From Thraustochytrium sp. TN22 (lineage: Eukaryota; Sar; Bigyra; Thraustochytrida; Thraustochytriidae): DNA of 64,000 bases. The notes under the pieces were generated by a model. It was not told the DNA's origin and searched no databases. It saw only the letters and a list, made by a program, of their open reading frames with translations. Positions 46,179 through 56,603 of the stretch are shown here, piece by piece; position 1 is the stretch's first letter, and every line of letters starts with the position of its first letter. The stretch is taken from contig JABLUY010000146.1 in the NCBI GenBank assembly GCA_013306675.1, positions 32,113 to 96,112 of the forward strand, given 5' to 3'. Both the position numbers and the translations under genes were made by a program.

Positions 46179-48552
46179 GCGAGCGAAGCCCGACGCGCCG
46201 CGCCTGTTTGCGATTCAAGACTTCACTTGTGTATCCGCGCCTATATCTGTGTAATTGTCCATGTGTTCGCGATGTAACTTGGGCCTTCCTGCATGTCGTG
46301 TCCTGGCGTCCCCGCAGACAAAGGACAAGCGCTGCAGCTCCGCACTGGCGTCTGGCAGTTGAAAGCTGCACCTGAATCTAAGCGAGGACAAGCCGAGCAC
46401 GACGGTCGCCGCCGGCCACAGAAACGGGAAATAGGAGCTGGCAATGCACAGCGCAGAGCTTTGCAGCGCAGAGAAGGCCCAGAGGGCCACTCGCTGCACC
46501 ATTTTCAAAGAGGTACTGACAGTGAGTGCACGGGCAAGCAAGATCCGGAGGTACGCTGGTTGCCAGCTATCCGCCGGCGCACATGGCCCGCGCCGCGCTG
46601 TGGGTGGGAGCAGCATTTGCGCATGCGTCACGACATGCCACCTTGGCTGCGCCGCACCGCACACGTGCAGGCAGGGCCTGCAGGCTGCTATCTCAGGCTG
46701 GCGGCTATTTCTGGCTGCACTCCGCTCGATCGCTAATTATCGTCTGGCTCCTCGTCTGGCTGAGGTGGCTGGCTGCTCGCCGTCAATTTTCGGCCAACTT
46801 CTTCCTCACGAGCGTGCCTTCGGCCTCGTATCAGAAAGCGGGACGGCCGAGACAAACGGCTGACCCGTCCGCACTGCAGCCACTGGCAGGCAGCTGCCCG
46901 GATGGCGTCAACCAGAGAAATCGTGTTTTGCTTTGCTTTGCTTTGCTTTGCTTTGCTTTGCTTTGCTTTGCTTTGCTTTGCTTTGCTTTGCTTTGCTTTG
47001 CTTTGCTTTGCTTTGCTTTGCTTTGCTTGGTTTCCTGACAAGGAGCTGGGCCGGGCCGAGCAACATCAACCGGGACGTGCGCACTCGGAGGGGCGCGTTG
47101 AGCAAAGCGCTTTGCGCGGCCCGAGCAGCGCCACTCAGCGGCCACTGGCCACTGCAGCCTGCCAGTGGTGGGCGCGTGCGAGCCGAGGTGTCGGCGTGGC
47201 GCGATGCCGCGCGCCCCGCACCGCTGCCCGCAGCGTCGGTTCGGCGCCGGCGAGCTGCGCGCTTCCTCCGCCCACGGAGTCCGAGTCTGTGCTGCAGCAG
47301 TGCCGCGTGGCGCCCGCCCCGGCCAGCCACAGTCAAGACGTGGGCCGCGGCTGCCAGCACCCCGAGCCAGGTTCAAGTTGCAGTGGCGGAAGGGCGCGAG
47401 GCGTCTTCCGACGTCCCGGCGTCCGCCGCGGCGTCCGCCGGCAGCCGACCTTTTCGCGGTTCGGGCCACGCTGCGCGGCGCGCGCCCACCTGGCACGGCA
47501 CGCCGGGCACGGCAGCGCCGCCTGCTGCTGCTGAGCTGGCCGCGCGGAGCGGGGCGCGTGCCGCGCGGCGGTCCCCGCGCCCATGAGGGCTGCCGTCCAC
47601 CCCGGCAGCGGCCGTCCACGGCCGTCCACGGCCGTCCGCGGCGACAGGCAGGATAACACGGGAGGGGCCGAGCCCGCCACGCCGGCGGGGCCCGGCTGGT
47701 CATGGCACGCCACGGGCGCTGGCGCTGGCAGAGGCTGGCCAGCAAGTGCTGCGCAGCGCTGCGCGGCGCTGCGCGCGGTGCAGCGCAGCGCTGCGCAGCG
47801 CTGCGCAGGACATTCTGAAAACGCGCCGGCCGCGCGGCCCGCTGTGCAGCCTGCAGGCGCGCACGAGTGGGCCAGGCGCGAGGATGGCCGCCGCCAAGTC
47901 GAAAGGATGCTGCACTCGAACCGGACGCCGGGGAGCGAGCAAGAGGGAGCAAGCAGATGACGCGGTGGTTGCCCGCCGCTCATTCCAAGCGTGCAGCCTG
48001 CCTGTGGTACGTGGCGAGGGCGCCGATAGGCTTAGCGAGAGGCTCTCAAAGACCGCCCAAGGACGGGAAATCGGCCCGCTCACTTGCTCCCCGCTTCCTC
48101 CCTCATCACTTCTTCCCTCTGCGTCCCTCGCTCGCGCGCACGCCCGCGCTCCAAATCCGAAACGCAAGCCACGGCAACTCAAGCTCGATTTCGGGCTGCG
48201 ACCAGAGACCGAGGCAGAGGTAGAACTCGCCGAGGGCAGAGCAAGCCGTGGAAGAGCAAGCCGAGGTAGAGCAAGCCGGGGTTGAGCCCAAGCCGAGGTA
48301 GAGCTCAAGAAGCCGAGCTTGAGCACAAGCCGAGGGAACGGAAGCCAGGCTAGGCCGCGGAGTCAAGCAGTTGAGGGGTCGAGCTAGCTAGCTAGGGAAG
48401 GCAAGGTCGAGACACGCCGAAAACAAGGTCCAGGTCGAGAGGTCAAGGTCTCGGTCGTAGATCGGGTCCAAGGCCTCGGGCCCAAGGCCTCGTCGCTCAG
48501 CCTTCTGCCCAAGGTCTCGGCCTCAGACAAAAAGGCTCAGAGGACGAGCGTC
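46179..48552. other. Gap between the two EF-hand/RGS genes
   Basis: 2.4 kb. It holds the (CTTTG)19 satellite (46931-47025), CACTGGCA/TGCCAGTG (about 46880 and 47153), TCAAGTTG (47373-47380), GAGTCCGAGTC (about 47278), GCTGCGCAGC repeats (47748-47810), GAGCAAGCCG units (48236-48290), CTAGCTAGCTAG (about 48380-48392) and an AAGGTCTCGG/AAGGCCTCGG-type leader (48405-48530). No supported ORF. Confidence 0.5.
46931..47025. repeat. (CTTTG)19 pentanucleotide satellite
   Basis: Nineteen perfect copies over 95 bp, the longest and purest tandem repeat in the window and only 40% GC against a GC-rich background. Its perfection implies recent expansion or active homogenisation. It translates to KQSKA-type peptides on the minus strand, which is not evidence of coding. 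Confidence 0.95.
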
Positions 48553-49803
48553 ATGTCGTGTATGTTTGGATGCCTGGGCGGAGGGCTCAAGCTGGAGGAG
48601 ACGAAGCACACTGCCCGATTGCCGGATGGCGAGGTGCTGAACGCGCAGTCGTCCGCTCGGAGTGCGTCGGCTGGGCAGCAAAAGGGAGAGAAGGATGCCA
48701 AGCTAGTGCCGTCACAGCAGGACGCGGACGCGCCCGAGTACACGGACACGCGCGGCAGCCTCATGCCAGGGCATGAGACCGTGACGAGGCGGCAGATGGA
48801 CTGGGTCCGCACGGAGCAGACAACACTGGGTCGCCCCGACAGGGATGCGCTGGAGGAGCAGTTTCGAACGCTGCTGCAGGAGTTCCGCGGCACGGGCCAA
48901 GCAGAGGACGGCGCAAGCCCCGACGCGGTGCCGCGGCATGCGCTCATCAAGTTGTTCAAGACAGACGCCTCGGGCAGCGGTGGGGACTTCGACGAAGAGC
49001 TCTTCGAGACAATCTTCAAGCTCCTCGACGCGGACGCGGACGGTCAGGTCTCGCAGGAGGAGTTCATGGTGGCCTTTGGTTTCTTGACGCTGCGCAGCTC
49101 TGTCAAGGACCACGTGGAGATGGCCTTTCGTCTCTTCGACACGAACCGTGACGAGCAGCTCTCGAGGCGCGAGGTCAACGAGATGCTGTCGGCGCTCACG
49201 GGCAGTCGCCTCCTCAACCTACTCCGCGTCGAGGGCGGCCGCCTCGCGCTGCAGCGCTTCCTGGAGCGCGAGCACAACGGCGAGCTGCTCAGCTTCCTGG
49301 ACGACTGTGGCTTTCTCGCAGCCCGGTCGCCGCGCACAGATCGCATGCGCCCCAAACAGATCTCCCTCGACCATGCGCGCCGCATCTTCGAGACCTACCT
49401 CGAGGTGGACGCGCCGCACCAGATCAACATCTCAGCCGCGCACCGCGAGTCCTGCCGCTCGCACATTGAGTCCACGACGCGCAAGTCGACGGCGAAGCGG
49501 CGCGCTTCGCTCTCCAACGCCTTTGACGAGGCGGCCTATGAGGTGCTGCACCTCATGGAGCAGGGGCCACTGTATCGTTTCAAGGCTGAACTGCGCAATG
49601 GCAACCACGACCTCCTGGCCAACAACATTTGGCTCTCGCTGCGCCTCGACCCGAACGCCGGCCTTGGGCTCACGCTCGGCCTCTTTCGCCAGTGGATCGC
49701 CGCCAGCCCCGGCGTCGCTTCTCTCATCGAGGAGCTCTTTCAGCTGCTCGAGTCTGTAGCTGCGCAGCTCAGCAAGCGCGGCTCCAAGCTAGCTAGAAAG
49801 TAG
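48553..49803 (+). CDS. EF-hand and RGS-domain protein, copy 2
   Basis: 416 residues from the ATG at 48553 (GCGTCATGTCG). Collinear with copy 1 and very similar from TDTRGSLMPGHE to the end. It has the same two calcium loops (DADADGQVSQEE and DTNRDEQLSRRE), the same RGS landmarks (ALQRFLEREHNGELLSFL, IFETYLEVDAPHQINIS, FDEAAYEVLHLMEQGPLYRF) and the same extra helical tail. The first 60 residues differ (MSCMFGCLGGG, again with two Cys), so membrane attachment or partners may differ. It ends SKLARK on a CTAGCTAG sequence. A tandem duplicate in direct orientation, 2.4 kb from copy 1. Confidence 0.88.
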   Translation: MSCMFGCLGGGLKLEETKHTARLPDGEVLNAQSSARSASAGQQKGEKDAKLVPSQQDADAPEYTDTRGSLMPGHETVTRRQMDWVRTEQTTLGRPDRDALEEQFRTLLQEFRGTGQAEDGASPDAVPRHALIKLFKTDASGSGGDFDEELFETIFKLLDADADGQVSQEEFMVAFGFLTLRSSVKDHVEMAFRLFDTNRDEQLSRREVNEMLSALTGSRLLNLLRVEGGRLALQRFLEREHNGELLSFLDDCGFLAARSPRTDRMRPKQISLDHARRIFETYLEVDAPHQINISAAHRESCRSHIESTTRKSTAKRRASLSNAFDEAAYEVLHLMEQGPLYRFKAELRNGNHDLLANNIWLSLRLDPNAGLGLTLGLFRQWIAASPGVASLIEELFQLLESVAAQLSKRGSKLARK

Positions 49804-49990
49804 CGAGCGATTGCGCGTCGGCTGTGCTTCGTAAACGGGCACGTACGTTTTGGTTTGTTGTGTTGGTTGTGCAAGAGGGAGAGTCGGTGGACTGTGAAGA
49901 ATTTGTGAAGTTTTCAAATCTCAACGTGTGCTGCCGTTCGCTTGAGCAGCAACAGACAAACTTTCAATTCTACTTTTTTATAAGTAGCCG

Positions 49991-51799
49991 CTAAAAGTAT
50001 AAAGGGACGAAGCGCACCGCCGTGCAACTGTCCGGGTGCAGGTAGGAAATCATGAGCAGAGCGCCCGAGGTGGTTGCCGGAGAAAAGGCAATCTCGCGCG
50101 GCAGCGCTCCGGGCGGGCCCCACACAAATCCGAGGAAGAAGAAGGCCAGCTGCGGCTCCCAGCGCGCGGCGTACAAGGCGACGGCGGGGGCGTCCTCAAA
50201 GGAAATGGCGAGGCGGTCGCTCGAGGCGCTCCACGCCAGCGCGCGCACGCGAACGGCCGGCGCCAGACCAAGGCCAGCCGCCGACCCGATGGCCGAGGAC
50301 AGGTCGAGCTCGAGGGGGACGAGGTCGCCCGCGATGTGCGGTGGCCGGTGCACAAAGGAAATGGCAAAGGCCGAAACCTTGGCGCCAGCAGCGTCCTCGG
50401 CCGGGTTCACGGGCGCCGACGACGGGCCCGTCGCCACGAGCAGCGTGCGGCCGTCACCCGACCAGGTGGCATCCTGCACCTGGTGCGCAAAGTCGGACCA
50501 GAGCTCGCAGCCCCAGGTCTTGGTCTCCCAGACGCGAAAACCCAGGCCGCGCGCACCGGCGTACAGGTAGCTGCCGTTGGGCGACCATAGCAGACGGTCC
50601 GTGGCGCCACGCATGCGCTCCAGGCGCACGTGCGTCCGGCTGGCCACGTCCCAGAGTACCACGTCGCCGCTCGCCGCGCTGGCGCAAGCCAGGGTGCGCC
50701 CATTCGGGCTCCACGCGAGCGATCCGACCGCAAGGCCGTCGCCCGTCGACAGGTGCACCATCCACTGCAGGTCGGCGGTCCACAGGCAGACGCCCGTCGC
50801 GCAGCCCAGCGCCAGGCCGTCCTCGCTCATGGGCTGCCACGCCACGCAGGCCACCTCGCGTTGAAACTCGTGCGTCACGGCGCCGCGCGCTGCGTCGTGC
50901 CACGCGCCGTCCCGGAGCGCCAGCACGCGCACGCTGTCGTCGCCAAGGACCACAGCCACGCGCCGCGCCTCGGGGTGCCAGCCCACGTGCCGCACCCCGG
51001 CCAGCGCCTCCACCGCGCCGGTCTCGGGCCGCGTCAGCTCCATGCCGCTTCCACTGTCGCCCGTGCCCGACAACAGGCGGTGCACCCAGTCCTGCTCCAG
51101 CAGCGAGGGTGCCACGGTCTCCAGCAGCGCGGCGGCCGCCGCGGAGACCGGCCCCAGCTGGCGCCGCCGGCCCCCGCGTGCGCGCGCATTGCCGCCCTCG
51201 CTGCGCAGCAGCGCCGCCGGCAGCGGCGGCACGGGCTGCTGCCGCGCGTCGTCCGCCACCAGGCTGTCGCCCTCCCACGCGCGCCGCAAGGTGGCGTCCG
51301 CCTCCCAGACCGTGGGCGGGTCCATGAGGCCACTGTCCACCGCCACAAAGTACACCAGCCTCGACAGCGTCGCCGCGTCGCGCGCGCAGTAGCCCGCCAC
51401 CACCTCCTCGCGCTTCATGCCCAGCGAGTCCTCCAGCGTCAGCCCGCTGCGCTTGCGCAGGTTCGGGTCCTGCTCGAAGCGCGCCGTCGCCTCCAGCGCG
51501 CTCGCCAGGCAGCTCAGCACATACTCCACGAAGGCGCGCCGCTTCTCCTCGTCCTCCTCGCCCGCGCCCGCCTCCGCGTGCGGCGTCGCCGCGAACGCGG
51601 GCACCAGCCGCAACTCGAGCAGCGCGCGCCGGAGCTGCGCGTCCAGCGTCGCGAAGTCTAGCGCCGCGCCGCCGCCGCCGCCGCCGTCTGCGCCGCCATC
51701 AGCGGCCACCAGTGCCCACTCCTCCTCCGCCTCCGCCGCCGCCTCCGCCGCGCGCGCCTCGCCGTCGCGCCACACCGCGCGCCGCAGCGCCTCCTCCAT
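49991..51799 (-). CDS. AAAS: Aladin-like WD40 nucleoporin
   Basis: 602 residues from the first in-frame ATG at 51799 (GCGATGGAGGAGG). The N-terminal 290 residues are mostly helical. The C-terminal half is a seven-bladed WD40 propeller with aladin landmarks in order: REVACVAWQP, VGSLAWSPNGRTLACAS, VVLWDVASRTHV, RLLWSPNGSYL, FRVWETKTWGCELWSDF, ATWSGDGRTLLVA, and a last blade ending GALLMISYLHPDSCTAVRF with a final PLYF. Aladin is held at the nuclear pore by NDC1 and works in import and spindle assembly. Two upstream ATGs lie within 55 bp: a two-codon ORF (51845-51853) and an out-of-frame ATG at 51848 that overlaps the start; they may dampen translation. The short C-terminal end lacks the Pro-rich tail of animal aladin. 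Confidence 0.8.
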   Translation of the reverse strand: MEEALRRAVWRDGEARAAEAAAEAEEEWALVAADGGADGGGGGGAALDFATLDAQLRRALLELRLVPAFAATPHAEAGAGEEDEEKRRAFVEYVLSCLASALEATARFEQDPNLRKRSGLTLEDSLGMKREEVVAGYCARDAATLSRLVYFVAVDSGLMDPPTVWEADATLRRAWEGDSLVADDARQQPVPPLPAALLRSEGGNARARGGRRRQLGPVSAAAAALLETVAPSLLEQDWVHRLLSGTGDSGSGMELTRPETGAVEALAGVRHVGWHPEARRVAVVLGDDSVRVLALRDGAWHDAARGAVTHEFQREVACVAWQPMSEDGLALGCATGVCLWTADLQWMVHLSTGDGLAVGSLAWSPNGRTLACASAASGDVVLWDVASRTHVRLERMRGATDRLLWSPNGSYLYAGARGLGFRVWETKTWGCELWSDFAHQVQDATWSGDGRTLLVATGPSSAPVNPAEDAAGAKVSAFAISFVHRPPHIAGDLVPLELDLSSAIGSAAGLGLAPAVRVRALAWSASSDRLAISFEDAPAVALYAARWEPQLAFFFLGFVWGPPGALPREIAFSPATTSGALLMISYLHPDSCTAVRFVPLYF

Positions 51800-51844
51800 C
51801 GCGGGCGCCTGCCGCCGTTGCGTCGCGTTGCTGCTCTGCACGAG

Positions 51845-51853
51845 TCATGGCAT
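51845..51853 (-). promoter_or_regulatory. Two-codon upstream ORF before aladin
   Basis: ATG-CCA-TGA, 46 nt upstream of the main ATG if the leader includes it. Minimal upstream ORFs of this kind usually lower initiation at the next ATG; here that is inference from sequence alone. Confidence 0.4.
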
Positions 51854-53117
51854 GATCACCTAACGAGGCTGGGCTGCTCTTGAAGGCTCAGGCCAAGTAC
51901 AAGTCGTGCGTGGCGTCAGCAGCGCTCTGGCGCGGCGGCGCGAGACCAGGGATGCCGATCGACCCATCTTGTCTTGCTGGCGGGCCTGAAATGCCGCGCG
52001 AGAGGAGAGCATTCCTGTAGAACAGGTGTAGAACAGGATCCACCATGGCCACTGGTAGCGTGTGCACCTGATTTCAAGTTGGCGCAAGTTGTGCGGTCAA
52101 CGCGTAGCCGGCCTGCGAAAATTGTGCACATCTTTGCCAAGGCTTGCCGTGTGGTTGCGAGCTCTTGAATGCTGCTTGTTGTGAGCATGAAACCAAGCTC
52201 GTGTCGTGCAGCGAACTCACAAAACTGGCTGGTCCGCTGCTTTCTTTGCTTGAAAGTGAGCTCGCGGACCGCACGGCGATTAAATCATCGGGGAGCCAGC
52301 CTTCGCCAATCGCCCAGGCCCAAGGTCGGGTACGCGGCAACTTCCCAGACTTGTTCCCGCCTGAGACGCTGTAGCGACCGTGCGAGCAATGCCAGGCGTC
52401 CCACATCTGAATTTTTGAAGCAGCAAGTAACTGCACCGAGCCGGTACCGTGCTTGCCGCTCCGCGGTGCGAAGGCCTTCTCTTCGAGGGATTTTGGCATC
52501 GCAACATGGATAGAGCTCTCCGTCATCCAGGCTCGCATCGTCCCGCGATGAAACCGGCGCTCGCGTACACATTGCGTTGCTTTCACTTACACAGGGCCTG
52601 AAAGCTGAGCATCTCGAGGCTCGCCTTCTTCGTCCGGTGGCCCCGCGCGGCTCTGCGTGGCTCTGCGTGGCTCCTGAGGCTGCAGCGTTTGTAAGACGCG
52701 GCAGCGTTTGCGAGACGCCCCCAGTGCTGGTGAGACGCCGCAACGTCCTGCAACGCACAGCGGACGCGCGCACGGACATGCAAGGTGATGCAGCACAGGG
52801 CAGCACGCGACGAGGGCAATGCGACGTAGCGCCATTTCCGCAGCCGCGCGGCAGATCGTCCCTCTGCGCGCCCCCGCCTTGCCCTGCCCTTCCGCGCCCT
52901 GCCCTGCCGCGCCTTGCCCTGATCGGGCGTGTGTGCGCCCAAAGCGAGCCACCGCGCGCACAGCTCGCGTACCGGTACCGGTACTGGTAGGCCCTCCTTC
53001 GCCGCATCCGCCCCGTTCACGCAGGGCGCTGCGGGGGGCCGATGGCGCTTCCGGGACATGCGCTCTACAGCCAGTGTCCATGCCACCGGCCGGCCGCGAA
53101 CGCCTCGCATTCGCTGC

Positions 53118-53158
53118 GTCTCGTCTCGTCTCGCTTCGTCTCGTCTCGTCTCGTCCCG
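53118..53158. repeat. (GTCTC)n pentanucleotide run
   Basis: About eight GTCTC units with one GCTTC variant in non-coding DNA upstream of the CCCH gene. Confidence 0.8.
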
Positions 53159-53885
53159 TCTTGCGAGAACGGCGAGCGCTCAGCTGCCGGGCGCTGCCGG
53201 GCGCTGCCGGCTGCTTCGTGGCGGCGGAGGGCTCAAAAGCACGCAGCGGCGGTTCGCGAGCAAGCACGCCGGGCGCGGCGGGCGCAGCGGTAGACAGGAC
53301 GACAAAGTAACGCATGCGACGGGAGCTGTTCGTGTCTGGCTGGGCCCTCCCTCCCCTGTGTCCTCCGGCGACCAGGCAACACGACTCGAAGCCTTCAGCA
53401 GGGCTGGCGCTGCTGGCCTCGGTCTGTACAAGCAGGCTCTGCAGTGAAGGCCCGTCCGGCAGGCAGAATACTGGCTTGCCCTAGCTAGGCTTCTAGCTCG
53501 CCAGCTAGCTGTAGAGCTGGAGCAAGTGAGCCTTCCATTCCTAAGCATACGGCGGAGACGCGAGTTGAGCGCGGCGAGCGACTTGCCTGTTACGGCGTCG
53601 TCCCGGCGCCCCGCCGCCGCGCCGCCCGGCTCGGGGCAGGCCGCAGGCGGGCAAGCAAGCGCTCAAAGCGCGCAAGCGGCGGAGCGGCGGCGGAGTGCAG
53701 CGAGCGGCGGCACGCGAGGCCCCGGCGGCCGCGCGCCGCGTCGCAGGCCGTGGCCGTGGCCGCGGGCGCAGGCGGCGCACCGGCGCGCATCTTGAGACCT
53801 CGCCGGCTGCGCCAAGGAAGGAGCAGCAGCGGAAGAGCAACAGACAGAGCGCAACAGCGGCACGAGCGCGGAGCCCCTTGGCGCC

Positions 53886-54422
53886 ATGTCGGGCGTCAAG
53901 GGCACCGAGGCAACGACGCGCGCGAGCCTCGCGAGCGCCAGCGCCAGCGCGAGCGCCAGTGCCAGCGCAGGCGCCAGCGCCTGGGGCGCCTGGCGCAACG
54001 GGCCGCCCGGCAAGCAGCTGGGACCGCAGACCAACAAGGCGCGCAAGGAACATCAGCAGACGGCCACAGATGGCACCGCCTCTCGCGTCGAGGTGAGCAA
54101 GCCGCTCGCATCGCAGGTGGCTGCCTCCGGCAAGACCTCGCCGCCCTCGTCCCAGCTTCAGTCTCAGCAGCAGCAGCAGCAGCAGCCGCCGCCGCAGCAG
54201 CAGCCGCCGCAGCAGCAGCTGCAGCCTCAGACCTCGCAACCCGCGGCCGCATCAAAGTCCGGCCCGCGCAAGAAGACCACAGGCCCGGTGCACAACGCGC
54301 GCTACAAGGCAAAGATGTGCAAGAACTGGATGAAGACGCAGACTTGCCCGTACTACGAGAAGTGCCAGTTCGCTCACGGCGCCGCGGAACTCGAGAAATG
54401 GGCCATGCGCAGGGCCAAGCTC

Positions 54423-54455
<33 letters not shown>

Positions 54456-55671
54456 AATACAAACAAGAACAGCAATGCGGCTGCTGGGAAGGCGCAGATT
54501 GGCGGCGACGACGCCGAGGAGTCCAAGTCCGGCGACGAGGCCTCCGCTGCGCGCAAGCGCGAGCAGTCGCCCGAGACACCCGAAACCCCCGAGACGGGCG
54601 ACGCCGAGCCGCACAGTGCCGCAGCGCCGCTGTTGGATGATGTTGAGGACGTTTGCGCCGGCGAGGAGGAAGAGAAGGAGCCTGGCACCGCCCGCTCCGC
54701 CGCCTCCCTCTTGTCCGAGCAAAACGCCTTCCGTGCGACGCCGAGCAGCGACCAGGACGATCACGCGGCGCTGCGCCATCTCTACATTGGCAGCGAGGCG
54801 CTGGACGTCGCGCCGGCATACGCAGTGAGCTCAACGCCTAGCACGTGCCGTAGTGCGCCCTCGGTATCCTCCTTCCAATCGCAGCCAGCGGAAGCGTTGG
54901 GCCCGATGGCGGGGCATAGCGAGACGGCGGTCGCGGCTTCCTTTGCGGCATTCCCGTTTCACCAACAGCACCAGCAGAACCAGCTGCTCCAGCAGCATCA
55001 GCAGCTCCAGCAGCTCCAGCAGCAGCAAAATGCGATGCCCTTTGGCGGCCCAAGCGCCTTCTCGAGTGTGCTGAGTGCCCGGAACCGGGTGCCGGAGGAC
55101 GGCGACCCGAGCGGCGGCTTTGAGACGACGCGTACGTACCCCGAGCTGAGCAGCCTGCACGCCAGCTTGCCGGACTTGGGCGACTTTGGGTTTGACCACA
55201 CCCGTGGCGACCGGTCACCCATGCATCTGCGCCGGTCGGGGAGCATGAGCTCCTCGAGCCTGGCGAGCGTCGCGAGCACGGACAGCTTCGCGTCCTCGAT
55301 GCGCACCGGGGTGCTGGCATCCTCGCCCCATGACAGCGGCGCTGTACCGGACAGCAGCAGCGCCAGTGTCGCAGCCTTTGGTCGCGCCAGCGCGTCGCCG
55401 GAGACGGCCGCGCTCTTCCACCCGCTGCCGACCCTGTACGAGCCGGAGGTGCCTCAGATGGCCATGGCGCCGAGGCCAGACGCCATGCAGCAGCACTACT
55501 CTGGCCTCAGCTACTCTGATGATGCCATGTACTGCCACGCGCAGCCGCAGCACCAGCAGTTTGCTGGCATGCAGTACCCGGCGTCCACGGGCGCCGTGCA
55601 ACTCGGTTTTCACGAAGACCAGCACGAGCCAGCGAAGGACTTTGCCCCCATGCTCGTGCAGCAGTATCAAT

Positions 55672-55707
<36 letters not shown>

Positions 55708-55760
55708 TCCAGCAGCAGGCTTACTATCAGCAGCAGCCTTACTATCAACACCATCCCTAT

Positions 55761-55793
<33 letters not shown>

Positions 55794-56003
55794 CAGCAGG
55801 AGCCGTCCTTCTCCGCTGGCTACGTTGCGCCGGCGCAGCAGCACCAACAGCAGCAGCAGCAGCAGCACCAACAGCCGCGGCACTCCGCATTCACGTCCGC
55901 CTATTCGCCGTTCCGCGCGGACCCGCTCGCGCTCCTATCCTCGGCCTTCGAGCCGCTGGCCGTGTCTTCGGGCTCCGGCCCGGCCTCTTCCGGCCGCTCT
56001 TGA
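53886..56003 (+). CDS. Single CCCH zinc-finger, polyQ-rich protein
   Basis: 705 residues from the ATG at 53886 (GCGCCATGTC). One CCCH finger at C145-x8-C154-x5-C160-x3-H164, with lead-in ARYKAKMCKNW, matches the tristetraprolin/TIS11 class that binds AU-rich RNA, though those proteins normally have two fingers. Before it are Ser-Ala repeats (about 14-33) and Gln/Pro runs. After it the protein is disordered: several polyQ tracts (nt about 54424-54453, 55674-55705, 55766-55790), Ser-rich segments and Gln/His/Tyr runs, a prion-like composition. A role in mRNA turnover or granules is inference. The CAG tracts are probably length-variable. Confidence 0.8.
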
Positions 56004-56603
56004 ACGAAGTTTCACATGATGCTCTCTCTCGCTCTTCCTCGCTCGCCCCCGAGTCGTCGCGCTCGCCAGTGCTCGGCCGCGAACGCGCTCACGGTTCACC
56101 TCGCCGCAGCGTTCAACTTGCCCTTTTCCCTCACCGTGTGACAGCCCTGCCAGCACAGTCACGGTGGTCTCCGAGCAGCTGGCCGGCCGGCACTCAGGCT
56201 CTGCACACTCGCCACAGAAGCGCAGCTGCGCGATCACGAGGTGTCCGCTCCGACGGCGTCCGAGTCCGAGCCCGGATCTGGCGCCGTGAGGCGGCGAGCG
56301 GGCGCGGCCAGGCTCGCGGTCAGCGGCCTGCTCGGCCTCTCGCCGCCCTCACGTCGGGCGCCCGGCGCGCGGCCCGTCTCACGAGCGCCGCCGCCGCTGC
56401 GGCCGCGCGCTTGCGCAAGCACTTGCAGGAGGATCCTGGCCGTCGTCCGTCCGGACTCGCCGGAGTTGCAGGTAGTTAGTAGGCAGGCCGAGGCAGCTGA
56501 GCAGGCTGGCGGCGAGGCAGAACTGTATCCTTGGCGCGGCGAGCGCGGCGAGGAGGCGGAGCAGCGAGCGCGCGGGCAGGAGCGGCGGCAGGGAGGCAGC
56601 AGC
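56004..56603. other. Intergenic region before cytochrome c peroxidase
   Basis: 600 bp. GTCCGAGTCCGAGCCCGG (about 56258-56275) recalls the GAGTCC words at 21940, 28514 and 47278. The downstream frame is open from 56241, but the first plausible start is 56604. Confidence 0.4.

Larger units (their letters stand above)
51800..53885. promoter_or_regulatory. Divergent region, aladin / CCCH gene
   Basis: 2.1 kb. TCAAGTTG is at 52074-52081, 30 bases after GCCACTGG (about 52038), both about 275 bp upstream of the aladin ATG. ACCGGT repeats lie at 52971-52989, (GTCTC)n at 53118-53158, and CTAGCTAGG plus CAGCTAGCTG at 53481-53512. No supported ORF. Confidence 0.45.

Noticed and set aside
46733-47952. 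Minus- and plus-strand ORFs containing long KQSKA or LLCFA repeats
   Set aside because: Translation of the (CTTTG)19 satellite. A five-base unit stays open in several frames, so openness is not evidence of a protein.
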